Positions 51,567 through 60,031 of a stretch of DNA of 64,000 nucleotides are shown in pieces. The notes beneath the pieces were generated by a model that had not been told where the DNA came from, searched no databases, and saw only the letters and a list, made by a program, of their open reading frames with translations. This DNA is from Colimorpha sp045640985 (lineage in GTDB: Bacteria > Bacteroidota > Bacteroidia > Bacteroidales > P3), in NCBI GenBank assembly GCA_045640985.1, contig JAZUFZ010000048.1:1-64000 (forward strand). Reading direction: 5' to 3'. A program made the position numbers and the translations under genes. Position 1 is the stretch's first letter. Each line of letters opens with the position of its first letter.

Positions 51567-52106
51567 ATGCGCATTATTTCAGGATCATTAAAAGGAAGAC
51601 GGCTCAATCCTCCGCAGAACTTACCTGTACGTCCCACTACAGATATGGCGCGTGAGAGTTTGTTTAATATCTTGAATAATTATGTGGATTTTGAAGATCT
51701 GAATATTCTGGATCTTTTTGCCGGTACGGGCGCAGTATCTCTGGAGTTCCTGTCGCGTGGGGCAAAGGAGGTTACTTCCGTGGATATTAATTCCCAGTGT
51801 GTGGATTTTATCAAAAGCACAGCCGCACAGTTTAATATTAGAAATATTCATGTGGTGCGTGCCGATGTATTTGATTTGTTGAAGCGGGCCAATAAGAAGT
51901 TCGACCTTGTCTTTGCTGATCCTCCATACGCTTTGCCAGACATCAATCAATTACCTGAGCTGGTGTTTGAGCATAATCTTTTATCAGAAAACGGTATTTT
52001 TATATTAGAACATCCCCGGGAGTATTCTTTTGATGATAATCCGCATTTCTGGCAGCACCGAAAATATGGGAAAGTGAATTTTACTTTCTTTTCGAACGAA
52101 ATATAA
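51567..52106 (+). CDS. rsmD: 16S rRNA (guanine-966-N2) methyltransferase RsmD
   Basis: RsmD methylates G966 of 16S rRNA. The 179-residue enzyme opens MRIISGSLKGRRLNPP and has RPTTDMARESLFNIL, the SAM motif LDLFAGTGAVSLEFLSRGA, and the catalytic DPPYALPD. Slightly shorter than E. coli RsmD. Confidence 0.95.
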   Translation: MRIISGSLKGRRLNPPQNLPVRPTTDMARESLFNILNNYVDFEDLNILDLFAGTGAVSLEFLSRGAKEVTSVDINSQCVDFIKSTAAQFNIRNIHVVRADVFDLLKRANKKFDLVFADPPYALPDINQLPELVFEHNLLSENGIFILEHPREYSFDDNPHFWQHRKYGKVNFTFFSNEI

Positions 52107-52139
52107 ATATAATATAAATTGAATTAATACTATAATAAT

Positions 52140-53087
52140 ATGAAAGCTGTTGTTAATACTCATTTCAATTTTCCTAAACAGAAAAGTCTTTATGTCGGCA
52201 AAGTCCGCGATGTCTATAACATCGACGACAAATATATGGCTATGGTTGTAAGCGACCGCATTTCTGCTTTTGATGTTGTATTGCCAAAAGGTATTCCTTA
52301 CAAAGGACAGGTGTTGAATCAGATCGCTTCAAAATTTCTTGACGCAACTGCCGATATCGTTCCGAACTGGAAAATGGCTTCTCCTGACCCAATGGTAACG
52401 GTCGGGTTGAAATGCGAAGGATTCAGAGTTGAAATGATTGTTCGTGGTTATCTTGCCGGTAGTGCCTGGCGCGAATATAAAGCCGGTGCCCGTCAGTTAT
52501 GCGGTGTTCCATTGCCAGAGGGTATGGTAGAGAATCAGAAATTCCCCAAACCGATCGTAACTCCTACTACTAAGGCTGACGAAGGACATGACGAAAATAT
52601 TTCCCGGGAAGAGATTATCCGCACAGGACTTGTGTCTAAAGAAGATTATGATCAGTTGGAAAAATATGCCCTTGCATTGTTCCAGCGCGGTACTGAGATG
52701 GCAGCAGAGAAAGGTCTGATTTTAGTTGATACCAAATATGAGTTCGGTAAAAGAGATGGCAAAATATATCTGATTGATGAGATCCATACTCCGGATTCCT
52801 CTCGTTATTTCTATGCCGACGGTTATGAAGAACGATTGGCAAAAGGCGAACATCAGCGCCAGCTTTCAAAGGAGTTTGTCCGTGAATGGCTGATGGATAA
52901 CGGCTTCCAGGGAAAAGAAGGCCAGACCGTTCCTGAAATGACTGACGAGATTGTTAATGCAATCACGGATCGTTATATTGAGCTGTACGAGAAAATTACC
53001 GGTGAATCATTCCAGAAAGCTGATGAATGTACCGATGTAGAAGCTCGTATCGAGAAAAATATTAACGATTTTCTTGCCAACATTTAA
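52140..53087 (+). CDS. purC: SAICAR synthetase PurC
   Basis: PurC joins aspartate to CAIR in purine synthesis. The 315-residue enzyme has YVGKVRDVYNIDDKYMAMVVSDRISAFDVVLP, EMIVRGYLAGSAWREY and IYLIDEIHTPDSSRYF, and is the longer form usual in Bacteroidota. Its stop (TAATGG) overlaps the CYTH gene by one base. Confidence 0.97.
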   Translation: MKAVVNTHFNFPKQKSLYVGKVRDVYNIDDKYMAMVVSDRISAFDVVLPKGIPYKGQVLNQIASKFLDATADIVPNWKMASPDPMVTVGLKCEGFRVEMIVRGYLAGSAWREYKAGARQLCGVPLPEGMVENQKFPKPIVTPTTKADEGHDENISREEIIRTGLVSKEDYDQLEKYALALFQRGTEMAAEKGLILVDTKYEFGKRDGKIYLIDEIHTPDSSRYFYADGYEERLAKGEHQRQLSKEFVREWLMDNGFQGKEGQTVPEMTDEIVNAITDRYIELYEKITGESFQKADECTDVEARIEKNINDFLANI

Positions 53088-53539
53088 TGGAAATTGAGCA
53101 AAAATACCTTGTTGAAAGACTGCCTCAAGGATATGAATCATATCCTAATGTGGAAATAGAACAAGGCTATCTATGTAAATCGCCCACTTTACGCATCCGT
53201 AAGGCGGGCGATTCCTTTATCCTTACAGTCAAGGAACACATCCGCTCCCATGGAGTAATCATCAACCGTGAAGAAGAGTTTAGCCTTACTCAGGACGCAT
53301 ATAAAGAACTTCGCGCGAAATGCGACGGTTCTTTTGTCATAAAAACGCGGTATCGTATCCCTCTTTCTGGGAATCTGGTGGCGGAATTGGATATTTTCCA
53401 TGGCACACATGAAGGTCTCATGATCGTGGAAGTGGAATTTCCGTCAGTCGAAGCCGTCTCTCAATTCCAGAAACCTGACTGGTTCGGCGCTAATGTTTCT
53501 GATGATCCTCAATATCGAAATGCATTTCTTGCTCAATAA
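53087..53539 (+). CDS. CYTH-domain (triphosphate tunnel) protein
   Basis: A 150-residue CYTH protein with the ExExK signature at residues 2-6 (EIEQK). These beta tunnels bind triphosphate compounds and metal ions; bacterial members are triphosphatases. Charged residues in LRIRKAGDSFILTVKEH and later KTRYRIP line the tunnel. It overlaps purC by one base and is 11 bases upstream of the YfcC-like gene. Confidence 0.9.
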   Translation: MEIEQKYLVERLPQGYESYPNVEIEQGYLCKSPTLRIRKAGDSFILTVKEHIRSHGVIINREEEFSLTQDAYKELRAKCDGSFVIKTRYRIPLSGNLVAELDIFHGTHEGLMIVEVEFPSVEAVSQFQKPDWFGANVSDDPQYRNAFLAQ

Positions 53540-53550
53540 AGTGTTATAAC

Positions 53551-55146
53551 ATGAAAAAAATCCCCCATACATTTACGATTGTATTCTTTCTTATAGTGAT
53601 ATCCGCAGTGCTGACATGGGTAATTCCGAGTGGCGAATTTACCCGTCAGTCAGTTGAAATCGGAACTACGTCACGGGAGGTCGTGGTTAAGGACTCGTTC
53701 CATTATGTGGATCATGAACCTCAGACCTGGCAGATATTTTCCTCGCTTTTTAACGGCTTCTGTGATAAGGCGGATATTATTATCTTTATCTTCATGGTAG
53801 GAGGGGCTTTCTGGATTCTGAATAATTCAAAAGCCATCGATGTCGGCGTAATGGCCTTTCTCAGTAAGGTAAAAAGACTGGAAAAGATTTCCCTGATCCG
53901 AATGTTGGGGGTGGACAATATCATTCTGACGTTGGTGATGATCATGTTCAGCCTCTTTGGCGCGGTATTCGGCATGAGTGAGGAGACGCTGGCCTTTGTA
54001 GTAGTATTCATTCCGCTGGCAATCTCTATGGGCTACGATTCCATTGTGGGCGTATGTATGTGTTATGTCGCCGCGCATGTCGGTTTTGCCGGTGCCATTC
54101 TTAACCCGTTTACGATCGGCATTGCTCAGGGAATTGCCGAACTGCCTATATTTTCCGGCATGGAATACCGGTTGTTCTGCTGGGTCGTATTGACTATCAT
54201 CTGTATCGTATTTGTTTTATGGTATGCCCACCGGGTAAAACGTAACCCGCAGAAATCACCGGTATATAAGCTGGATGAATATTGGCGGGAAAGGGCAAAC
54301 TTACAGACACAGAATGCCATTCACTATCATACTCCGCTCGTCGCCTGGATTGTTTACGCCCTCCTCTCAGCCATTCTGATATTTGTCGCCATTCTTTATC
54401 CCACGACAACGCTTACCATCGGTTCAGCCACGACAACGCTTGTCCTTTATCCGGTTCTGGCGGTCTTGTTCGTTATCATTTCTTTCTTCGCTTTACGCAA
54501 GTCGGTACACTTTTTCATTCTCAACCTTCTGTTCGCCACTATAGGATATTTGATCGTCGGAGTGCTGGGCTATGGCTGGTACATTATGGAAATTTCCGCA
54601 TTGTTCTTTGCCATGGGAATACTTTCGGGCATTGCCGACTCTCAGTCTGCCGATGATATCGCCAGACTCTTTCTCTCCGGATGTAAGGATATCATGTCGG
54701 CGGCTCTGGTTGTGGGTATGGCAAGCGGCATCATATTTATTCTCCGTGACGGCCGTGTCATCGACACCATATTATACGGCCTTACCCGATCCCTTTCCGA
54801 TACCGGCGAGGTTGCTTCTGTCGGCGTGATGTATCTGTTCCAGACGGCGTTGAATATCATTATGCCGAGCGGTAGCGCAAAAGCCGCTTTGACGATGCCT
54901 ATCATGTCCCAGTTTGCCGATCTTATCAATGTGTCGCGTCAGACCACAGTACTGGCATTCCAGTTCGGCGACGGTTTTACCAATATGATTACTCCAACAA
55001 GCGGCGTTCTGATCGGCGTTCTCGGCATCGCAAAGATACCATACGCCACCTGGCTGCGGTGGGTATGGAAATTCATTCTTGCATTAGTCCTAATCGGATT
55101 TCTGCTGATGATTCCTACCATATTTATTCCATTCCCGGGATTCTGA
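53551..55146 (+). CDS. YfcC-family carrier (AbgT/ArsB-superfamily type)
   Basis: A 531-residue inner-membrane carrier with about twelve hydrophobic segments, opening MKKIPHTFTIVFFLIVISAVLTWVIPSGEF. Family-typical sites are FGMSEETLAFVVVF near residue 150 and IMPSGSAKAALTMPIM near residue 440, followed by QFGDGFTNMITPTSGV. Relatives include YfcC and arginine/ornithine-type carriers; substrate uncertain. An M28 peptidase follows after three bases, which suggests amino-acid or peptide use. Confidence 0.88.
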   Translation: MKKIPHTFTIVFFLIVISAVLTWVIPSGEFTRQSVEIGTTSREVVVKDSFHYVDHEPQTWQIFSSLFNGFCDKADIIIFIFMVGGAFWILNNSKAIDVGVMAFLSKVKRLEKISLIRMLGVDNIILTLVMIMFSLFGAVFGMSEETLAFVVVFIPLAISMGYDSIVGVCMCYVAAHVGFAGAILNPFTIGIAQGIAELPIFSGMEYRLFCWVVLTIICIVFVLWYAHRVKRNPQKSPVYKLDEYWRERANLQTQNAIHYHTPLVAWIVYALLSAILIFVAILYPTTTLTIGSATTTLVLYPVLAVLFVIISFFALRKSVHFFILNLLFATIGYLIVGVLGYGWYIMEISALFFAMGILSGIADSQSADDIARLFLSGCKDIMSAALVVGMASGIIFILRDGRVIDTILYGLTRSLSDTGEVASVGVMYLFQTALNIIMPSGSAKAALTMPIMSQFADLINVSRQTTVLAFQFGDGFTNMITPTSGVLIGVLGIAKIPYATWLRWVWKFILALVLIGFLLMIPTIFIPFPGF

Positions 55147-55149
55147 TAT

Positions 55150-56067
55150 ATGAAGCATCTCCGTTTACTCCTCTTAGCCGTTGGAATGGTCCTGTTTCTG
55201 GTAGTTCCTGCCATATCTCCAGCACAGGACAGCACGTTTGCGCGCCGGATTATTTCCGATCTCTCCAGTCCCGCAATGAAAGGACGCGGCTATGCTTCCC
55301 ACGGAGACAGGATTGCCGCCCGTTATATAAGGAAACAGTTCCGGCTTCTGGGCCTTTCGCCATTAGGCGAAAACTATTTCCAGAAATACCGCGTCGATAA
55401 ATCTCAGGTCCGCAATGTCTATTTCCCATATCACAATGCGTACCATACCCAGAATGTGTGCGCGGTATTGCCGGGAGAAACGGACTCTATGGTTGTGTTT
55501 ACCGCCCATTACGACCACCTTGGCATCGATTCCGAAGGCGTTCTCTATCCCGGCGCGCACGACAATGCAAGCGGCGTCTCCGCTGTTCTGGAACTTGCAC
55601 GGATGAATACCCACATAAAACCGCATTATACGCTGGTCTTTTTCCTGTTCAGTGGGGAAGAGGCAGGCCTGCTGGGCTCACATTATGCGGCATCTCACCC
55701 CTTGATTGATTATTCAAAAGTGCGGCTGCTGGTCAATATTGATATGTTCTGTGGCGGCGATGACGGGTTTATGATAGTCAATGCCAACAGTGAGAAAACC
55801 GCCCCCTTTGTCGAACGGCTCACGCAATACAACGAAATCCATCATTTGTCGCCAGTCATCTCCCGGCGGAACAACGCTCCGAACAGTGACCATTATTATT
55901 TCTCCGAACTTTGTCCCGCTATTTTCATATATACGCTTGGCGGACCTCACGGCGATTATCATTCCCCAGCCGATACCTGTCCCGCCTGCGGCCTTTCCCA
56001 TTTTAACGATTATCTCCAGCTGATTTCCCTGCTTGCCCAACCTGCCACCCGAATAGGGGCGGAGTAG
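55150..56067 (+). CDS. M28-family zinc aminopeptidase, exported
   Basis: A 305-residue peptidase with an N-terminal signal (cut near AISPAQ). The co-catalytic zinc ligands are in FTAHYDHLG (His), GAHDNASGVSAV (Asp), FSGEEAGLLGS (paired Glu), NIDMFCGGDD and SDHYYF. It removes N-terminal residues in the periplasm or outside. Its downstream end is followed by non-coding repeat DNA. Confidence 0.93.
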   Translation: MKHLRLLLLAVGMVLFLVVPAISPAQDSTFARRIISDLSSPAMKGRGYASHGDRIAARYIRKQFRLLGLSPLGENYFQKYRVDKSQVRNVYFPYHNAYHTQNVCAVLPGETDSMVVFTAHYDHLGIDSEGVLYPGAHDNASGVSAVLELARMNTHIKPHYTLVFFLFSGEEAGLLGSHYAASHPLIDYSKVRLLVNIDMFCGGDDGFMIVNANSEKTAPFVERLTQYNEIHHLSPVISRRNNAPNSDHYYFSELCPAIFIYTLGGPHGDYHSPADTCPACGLSHFNDYLQLISLLAQPATRIGAE

Positions 56068-56110
56068 CGGTGGGGAGTGTCCGTGGTTTTGGTGTCCCGC
56101 AGAGGGCCCC

Positions 56111-56165
56111 ACCAGGGAGTTACCAGGGAGAAACCAGAGAGATACCCGAGAGAAACCTACCAGAT
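56111..56165. repeat. 11-base-unit tandem repeat, copy F
   Basis: Five head-to-tail 11-base units on the plus strand: ACCAGGGAGTT (56111-56121), ACCAGGGAGAA, ACCAGAGAGAT, ACCCGAGAGAA and ACCTACCAGAT. There is no facing arm. It is the cleanest single-strand version of the dispersed family. Confidence 0.9.
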
Positions 56166-56267
56166 AGCGTTGCTTCGATTCGGTTCCCGATCAGGGCTCT
56201 TTTGCTACGGAAGATGAAATTCCAGTTTTTGATGACTTTTTGCGTATGTTGCTGTTTCTCTGTGGAT

Positions 56268-56457
56268 AGCATCCGACATTCATCCGCCAAAAACCGACAT
56301 TCGTGTCGGTTCATGTCGGTTCGGAACTGGAAAAACGGCCAGTCGTACGACTCAAAAAACCGGTCGGCTTTCTGAAATGATTTTTGAGGAATTTTTCAAT
56401 TTTATCTGCCATAAACCGACATCAATGTCGGTTTATGTCGGTTGAATGTCGGATGCT
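56268..56457. repeat. ATGTCGG heptamer cluster inside a 15-bp inverted repeat
   Basis: The heptamer ATGTCGG occurs seven times in either orientation (56273, 56294, 56313, 56416, 56425, 56435 and 56446), with an eighth near-copy (GTGTCGG) at 56303. Perfect short palindromes lie at 56292-56311 (8-bp stem, TTCG loop) and 56412-56435 (11-bp stem, CA loop). The whole is bounded by a perfect 15-bp inverted repeat, AGCATCCGACATTCA at 56268-56282 and its complement at 56443-56457. It may bind a regulator or be a small mobile element. Confidence 0.85.
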
Positions 56458-56606
56458 TCTCGCTATAAATCAATAGAATAGCGAAAATGTCGTAAAAAAA
56501 TCGAAATTTCATCTTTCAACTGGAATCGCATCCGATTTGGATAGTCTAATAAATCGGCAGGAATAACCTCTATTTGCTCCGGAATTCCTTCAGTTTCTTG
56601 AAAAAA

Positions 56607-56638
56607 TTTGTTCAGTTCAAAAATTATGCGTATTTTTG
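56607..56638 (+). promoter_or_regulatory. Consensus promoter upstream of the BspA-like gene
   Basis: TTTG at 56607-56610, 20 bases, then TATTTTTG at 56631-56638 and CA. Transcription would begin near 56644 and run through the short frames at 56662-56952 into the BspA-like gene, a leader of about 300 bases. Confidence 0.8.
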
Positions 56639-56661
56639 CAACGTCATTCAAGCGATTTAGA

Positions 56662-56952
56662 ATGACCGAGAAAGACGCATTTTTCGCCTTATTCCGTGAA
56701 TGTGAACTTCGACACTTCACAAATTTGTGTTGGAATAAATAGGAAAGTGAACGTCTCCATTGTTGTGTATATATGTATCTTACATATTGTACATCATCGG
56801 TGGAGCAATTCATTCACCATTATTTTACACAAAAGGGAGTCGAAGCCCTACATTCAGAAATAGGGACCAATGAACGGCTCCACTTTCTTCGTTATGGGTA
56901 TAGAAACGCATATTCTGAGCCCGGATATGCAACAAAAAAGATAAAAAAATGA
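56662..56952 (+). pseudogene. Possible small reading frame interrupted by an amber codon
   Basis: After the promoter, ATG at 56662 opens 26 codons (MTEKDAFFALFR start), ends in TAG, and the same frame then stays open for another 69 codons, including an ATG at 56773. It closes at a TGA (56950-56952) that overlaps the BspA-like ATG. The frame resembles no family I recognise. It may be a decayed gene, a leader peptide plus a coupled small protein, or chance. Confidence 0.3.
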
Positions 56953-58529
56953 AGAAATTCTTATTCTTTTTTCTTCTGCTGACTGGAACTATGGTCTCCC
57001 AAGCCTACGATTTCAGTGCCGTCGCCCCCACCGGCCAGACGCTGTACTACAACATCAACGGAAGTGCGGTCACGGTAACCTATCCTGGATTTTTTGATGA
57101 TGATAATAACTATTGGCATAATGTCGGTACTGAGCCTTCTGGCGCTCTCGAAATTCCCGCAAGCGTCACCTACAATGACACCACCTATTCGGTGACCAGC
57201 ATCGGAAAATATGCTTTTCATGCCTGCCACGACCTCACGAGCGTAACCATCCCCAATACGGTGACCAGTATTGGGAATGAGGCTTTCTATGGCTGTAGAT
57301 TTACGAGCATTACCATTCCCAATTCGGTGACCAGCATCGGTGATTGGTCTTTCACTATGTGTGCTCTTACAAGTATTACCATCGGCAATTCGGTAACCAC
57401 CATCGGAGAGTATGCTTTCTGGAGTTGCCATGACCTCACGAGTGTGACCATTCCCAATTCGGTGACCAGCATCGGAGGTTCAGCTTTCTCTTACTGTTAT
57501 GGTCTCACAAGCGTGACCATTGGCAATTCTGTGGACAGTATCGGAGCGTTGGCTTTCGTTGGTTGTAGCGGCCTCACGAGCGTGACCATCCCCAATTCGG
57601 TGACCAGCATCGGCGATGGTGCATTCGAAAACTGCAGTGGTCTCACGAGCGTAACCATCGGCAATTCGGTGACCAGCATCGGAGGTTCTGCTTTCTATGG
57701 CTGCAGCAGCCTCACGAGCGTGACCATCGGCAATTCAGTGACCAACATCGGGAATTATGCGTTCTGTAATTGCAATGGCCTCACGAGCGTGACCATTGGT
57801 GATTCGGTGACCTGCATTGGAGAGAGTGCTTTCGAGAACTGCCACGGTCTCACGAGTGTAGTCATAGGATCAGGGGTGACCGATATTCATGATATGGCTT
57901 TTGAAGACTGTGACCACCTTTCCGATATAACCTGCAAAGCTGTCACTCCTCCCACTGTCGCAAACCACGACGCTTTTGAAGGTGTGTGGAAAGGGCTTCC
58001 TTTGTCGGTGCCGAATGAGTCGGTAAGTCAGTATCAGATTGCCTACGCCTGGCGGGAGTTTACTAATATCATTGGAATGAATATTCCCGAAGATTATACC
58101 ATTACAGTAACTGTTAACAATGCTTCGCTGGGTTCTGTATCGGGTGCCGGTACCTATGCTGATGGGGAAACGGTTACCTTGACGGCAACTGCCAATATGG
58201 GTTATAGATTTGTAAGATGGAGTAACGGAATGGAAAATAATCCTTATACCTTTACGGCTACAGAAGATGTTGATTTGATAGCTTATTTTGAAGCTATTCC
58301 TACCCAAGGAATACATGAAGCAAATGTAACATTCAATATAAATTCCGGCAATGGTGTAATTGTTTTGAATGGCGTGGAAGGTCAGATGATGCGCATTTTC
58401 GATATTCTGGGACATGTTATCGTTAGCGAGAAGGCTGTGGACAACAAGCAATACCAGATGCCATCGTCTGGCGTCTATTTTGTTCAGGTGGGCAATTATC
58501 CAGCCCAGAAAGTGGTAGTGGTGAAGTAG
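56949..58529 (+). CDS. BspA-like LRR surface protein with T9SS sorting domain
   Basis: A 526-residue exported protein: signal peptide (cut near VSQAYD), eleven BspA-type leucine-rich repeats of 22-23 residues (about 73-340, each containing a form of TSVTIPNSVTSIG), a bacterial repeat domain with GYRFVRWSNGMENNPYTFTA (about 375-455), and a C-terminal T9SS type A domain (GVYFVQVGNYPAQKVVVVK at the end). It is exported by T9SS and displayed on the surface; BspA proteins bind host matrix or other cells. The repeats are also very similar at DNA level. No start doubt: its ATG lies in an ATGA overlap with the small frame upstream. Confidence 0.93.
   Translation: MKKFLFFFLLLTGTMVSQAYDFSAVAPTGQTLYYNINGSAVTVTYPGFFDDDNNYWHNVGTEPSGALEIPASVTYNDTTYSVTSIGKYAFHACHDLTSVTIPNTVTSIGNEAFYGCRFTSITIPNSVTSIGDWSFTMCALTSITIGNSVTTIGEYAFWSCHDLTSVTIPNSVTSIGGSAFSYCYGLTSVTIGNSVDSIGALAFVGCSGLTSVTIPNSVTSIGDGAFENCSGLTSVTIGNSVTSIGGSAFYGCSSLTSVTIGNSVTNIGNYAFCNCNGLTSVTIGDSVTCIGESAFENCHGLTSVVIGSGVTDIHDMAFEDCDHLSDITCKAVTPPTVANHDAFEGVWKGLPLSVPNESVSQYQIAYAWREFTNIIGMNIPEDYTITVTVNNASLGSVSGAGTYADGETVTLTATANMGYRFVRWSNGMENNPYTFTATEDVDLIAYFEAIPTQGIHEANVTFNINSGNGVIVLNGVEGQMMRIFDILGHVIVSEKAVDNKQYQMPSSGVYFVQVGNYPAQKVVVVK
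57175..57920 (+). repeat. DNA-level LRR repeat array
   Basis: About eleven units of mostly 69 bases inside the BspA-like gene. Many units share long identical words such as GACCAGCATCGG, so the array could expand or shrink by slippage or recombination. Confidence 0.8.
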
Positions 58530-58555
58530 TCGCTTCAAGAATCACAATAAAGAAA

Positions 58556-58586
58556 GAAGGAGCCTCCGAGCGGGGGCTCCTTTCTA
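58556..58586 (+). terminator. Terminator after the BspA-like gene
   Basis: A stem-loop (AAGGAGCC at 58557-58564 with its complement at 58575-58582), followed by a T-rich tract. It ends the BspA-like transcript. Confidence 0.85.
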
Positions 58587-58705
58587 TTTTAGGTTTAACA
58601 ATTATGGATGTGAATATTTTTTTTGAAGAAATTTATTCAAAAACGGGTATTGAGTACAATAATATTATTATTTCCTCGTTATAAGAAAATAAAAATACAT
58701 CTGAC

Positions 58706-59125
58706 ATGAAAAAATATTTGCTTTTGCTCATTGCAGTACTGACTATCTCAGGAAGTTCCTTTGCACAGAAAACGCAGTCGATCCAGCCTAACCAGATTCC
58801 AGCCCAGGCGTCCAGTTTTATCAAGAAATATTGGCTCGAAGCTAATATCTTTCGCGCCAATAAGACAAACCAGACCTATATCGTAACCCTTGATAATGCG
58901 ACTACCATTCGTTTTGACCGGAACGGCCGCTGGCAGCGTATCACGGCTTTTGACCAGATTCCTACCGATATGCTTCCCCGGGCTATTGTGGCCTATCTGG
59001 CTCAGTTCTATCCAGAGGCTATCCTGCTCCAGGCCGACAAGTTGAATAATGGTTACAGAATCCGGCTCGACAATGAATTGATTCTTCAGTTCAATACCAA
59101 AGGACAGTTCCAGAAATTGATTTAA
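58706..59125 (+). CDS. PepSY-like exported protein
   Basis: A 139-residue periplasmic protein with a signal peptide (cut after SSFAQ) and two PepSY-like halves. Repeated forms are IPAQASSFIKKYW and LPRAIVAYLAQFYP (helix), each followed by strands such as YIVTLDNATTIRFDRNGRW and YRIRLDNELILQFNTKGQF. PepSY-like proteins are thought to inhibit proteases or bind peptides; the exact role is unknown. It has its own terminator. Confidence 0.85.
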   Translation: MKKYLLLLIAVLTISGSSFAQKTQSIQPNQIPAQASSFIKKYWLEANIFRANKTNQTYIVTLDNATTIRFDRNGRWQRITAFDQIPTDMLPRAIVAYLAQFYPEAILLQADKLNNGYRIRLDNELILQFNTKGQFQKLI

Positions 59126-59140
59126 TATGAATTTTATGAA

Positions 59141-59169
59141 TCGTAGGCCTCCGGCCTGCGATTTTTTTT
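59141..59169 (+). terminator. Terminator after the PepSY-like gene
   Basis: A 9-bp stem TCGTAGGCC/GGCCTGCGA with a TCC loop and eight T residues. Confidence 0.9.
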
Positions 59170-59260
59170 GATATTAACAATTCTCTGTTAGTAATAACCT
59201 GAAACATACGCAATATATTCCATAAAAACTTTGTAATTTTACAAAAAAATTGTAAGCACT

Positions 59261-59983
59261 ATGATTAATCCTATTTTATTGATTCAAAGTAATCTGAACG
59301 GCGTTGAGACTATGCTCGACTCTGCCGCAGCAACAGCAACTTCTGCTGCAGCACCTCAAAAACTCTCCATTTTGAAACTTGCCCTCGAAGGTGGGTGGAT
59401 TATGATTGTTCTGGCTCTTCTTCTGATTCTGGCTTTATACATCAGTATTGAACGCTATCTTACCCTCAGAAATGCTACAAAATTTGACGAGGACGATTCC
59501 TTTATGGACCGCATCCGTCAGTTTATCCATGAAGGCAATATTGATGGTGCCCGTACACTCGCCCAAAGCACAGATACTCCGATTGCCCGCATGATAGGTA
59601 AGGGCCTTTCCCGTCTGGGCCGTCCGTTGCCTGATATCCAGGCCGCCATTGAGAACGTAGGCAAGCTTGAGGTGGCAAACCTTGAAAAGAAAGTCTCACT
59701 CGTTGCCACAGTGGCCAGCCTCGGACCTATGTTGGGTTTCCTTGGTACGGTTACGGGTATGGTTCAGGCATTCTTCGATATGGCAAATGCCGGCAACAAT
59801 ATTGAAATAGGTATTCTGGCAAGCGGTATTTACGAAGCTATGGTTACCACTGTCGGCGGTCTTATTGTAGGTATTATCGCTTATTTCCTTTATAATATTC
59901 TTGTTACTCGTATCAATAAGGTGGTTAACGATCTTGAAGTCCGTGCTGCTGAATTTATGGATCTTCTCCACGAACCAGCTTAA
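59261..59983 (+). CDS. exbB: ExbB/TolQ-family proton channel
   Basis: A 240-residue inner-membrane protein with three membrane segments (about 42-63, 145-170 and 187-210) and the MotA/TolQ/ExbB core TVASLGPMLGFLGTVTGMVQAF. It forms the proton channel that powers TonB-dependent outer-membrane transport with the ExbD and TonB-like proteins downstream. Confidence 0.95.
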   Translation: MINPILLIQSNLNGVETMLDSAAATATSAAAPQKLSILKLALEGGWIMIVLALLLILALYISIERYLTLRNATKFDEDDSFMDRIRQFIHEGNIDGARTLAQSTDTPIARMIGKGLSRLGRPLPDIQAAIENVGKLEVANLEKKVSLVATVASLGPMLGFLGTVTGMVQAFFDMANAGNNIEIGILASGIYEAMVTTVGGLIVGIIAYFLYNILVTRINKVVNDLEVRAAEFMDLLHEPA

Positions 59984-60031
59984 TTCATTCTCATTTTGCA
60001 GCGATTTAAGAATAATTAAAGTCATACACCG

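Larger units (their letters stand above)
56068..56606. other. Repeat-rich non-coding stretch after the M28 gene
   Basis: These 539 bases hold repeat copy F (56111-56165) and the ATGTCGG/CCGACAT cluster (56268-56457), then about 150 bases with nothing recognisable. A minus-strand open frame covers 56463-56813, but it carries no recognised domain and conflicts with the plus-strand promoter at 56607. No tRNA or terminator was seen. Confidence 0.6.

Noticed and set aside
56463..56813. A 116-codon minus-strand frame
   Set aside because: No domain recognised, no promoter seen on that strand, and it conflicts with a full-consensus plus-strand promoter at 56607-56638. It could be a decayed gene, but I cannot support it.
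57287..57679. Repeated short minus-strand frames of similar sequence
   Set aside because: They are antisense reads of the LRR array in the BspA-like gene.
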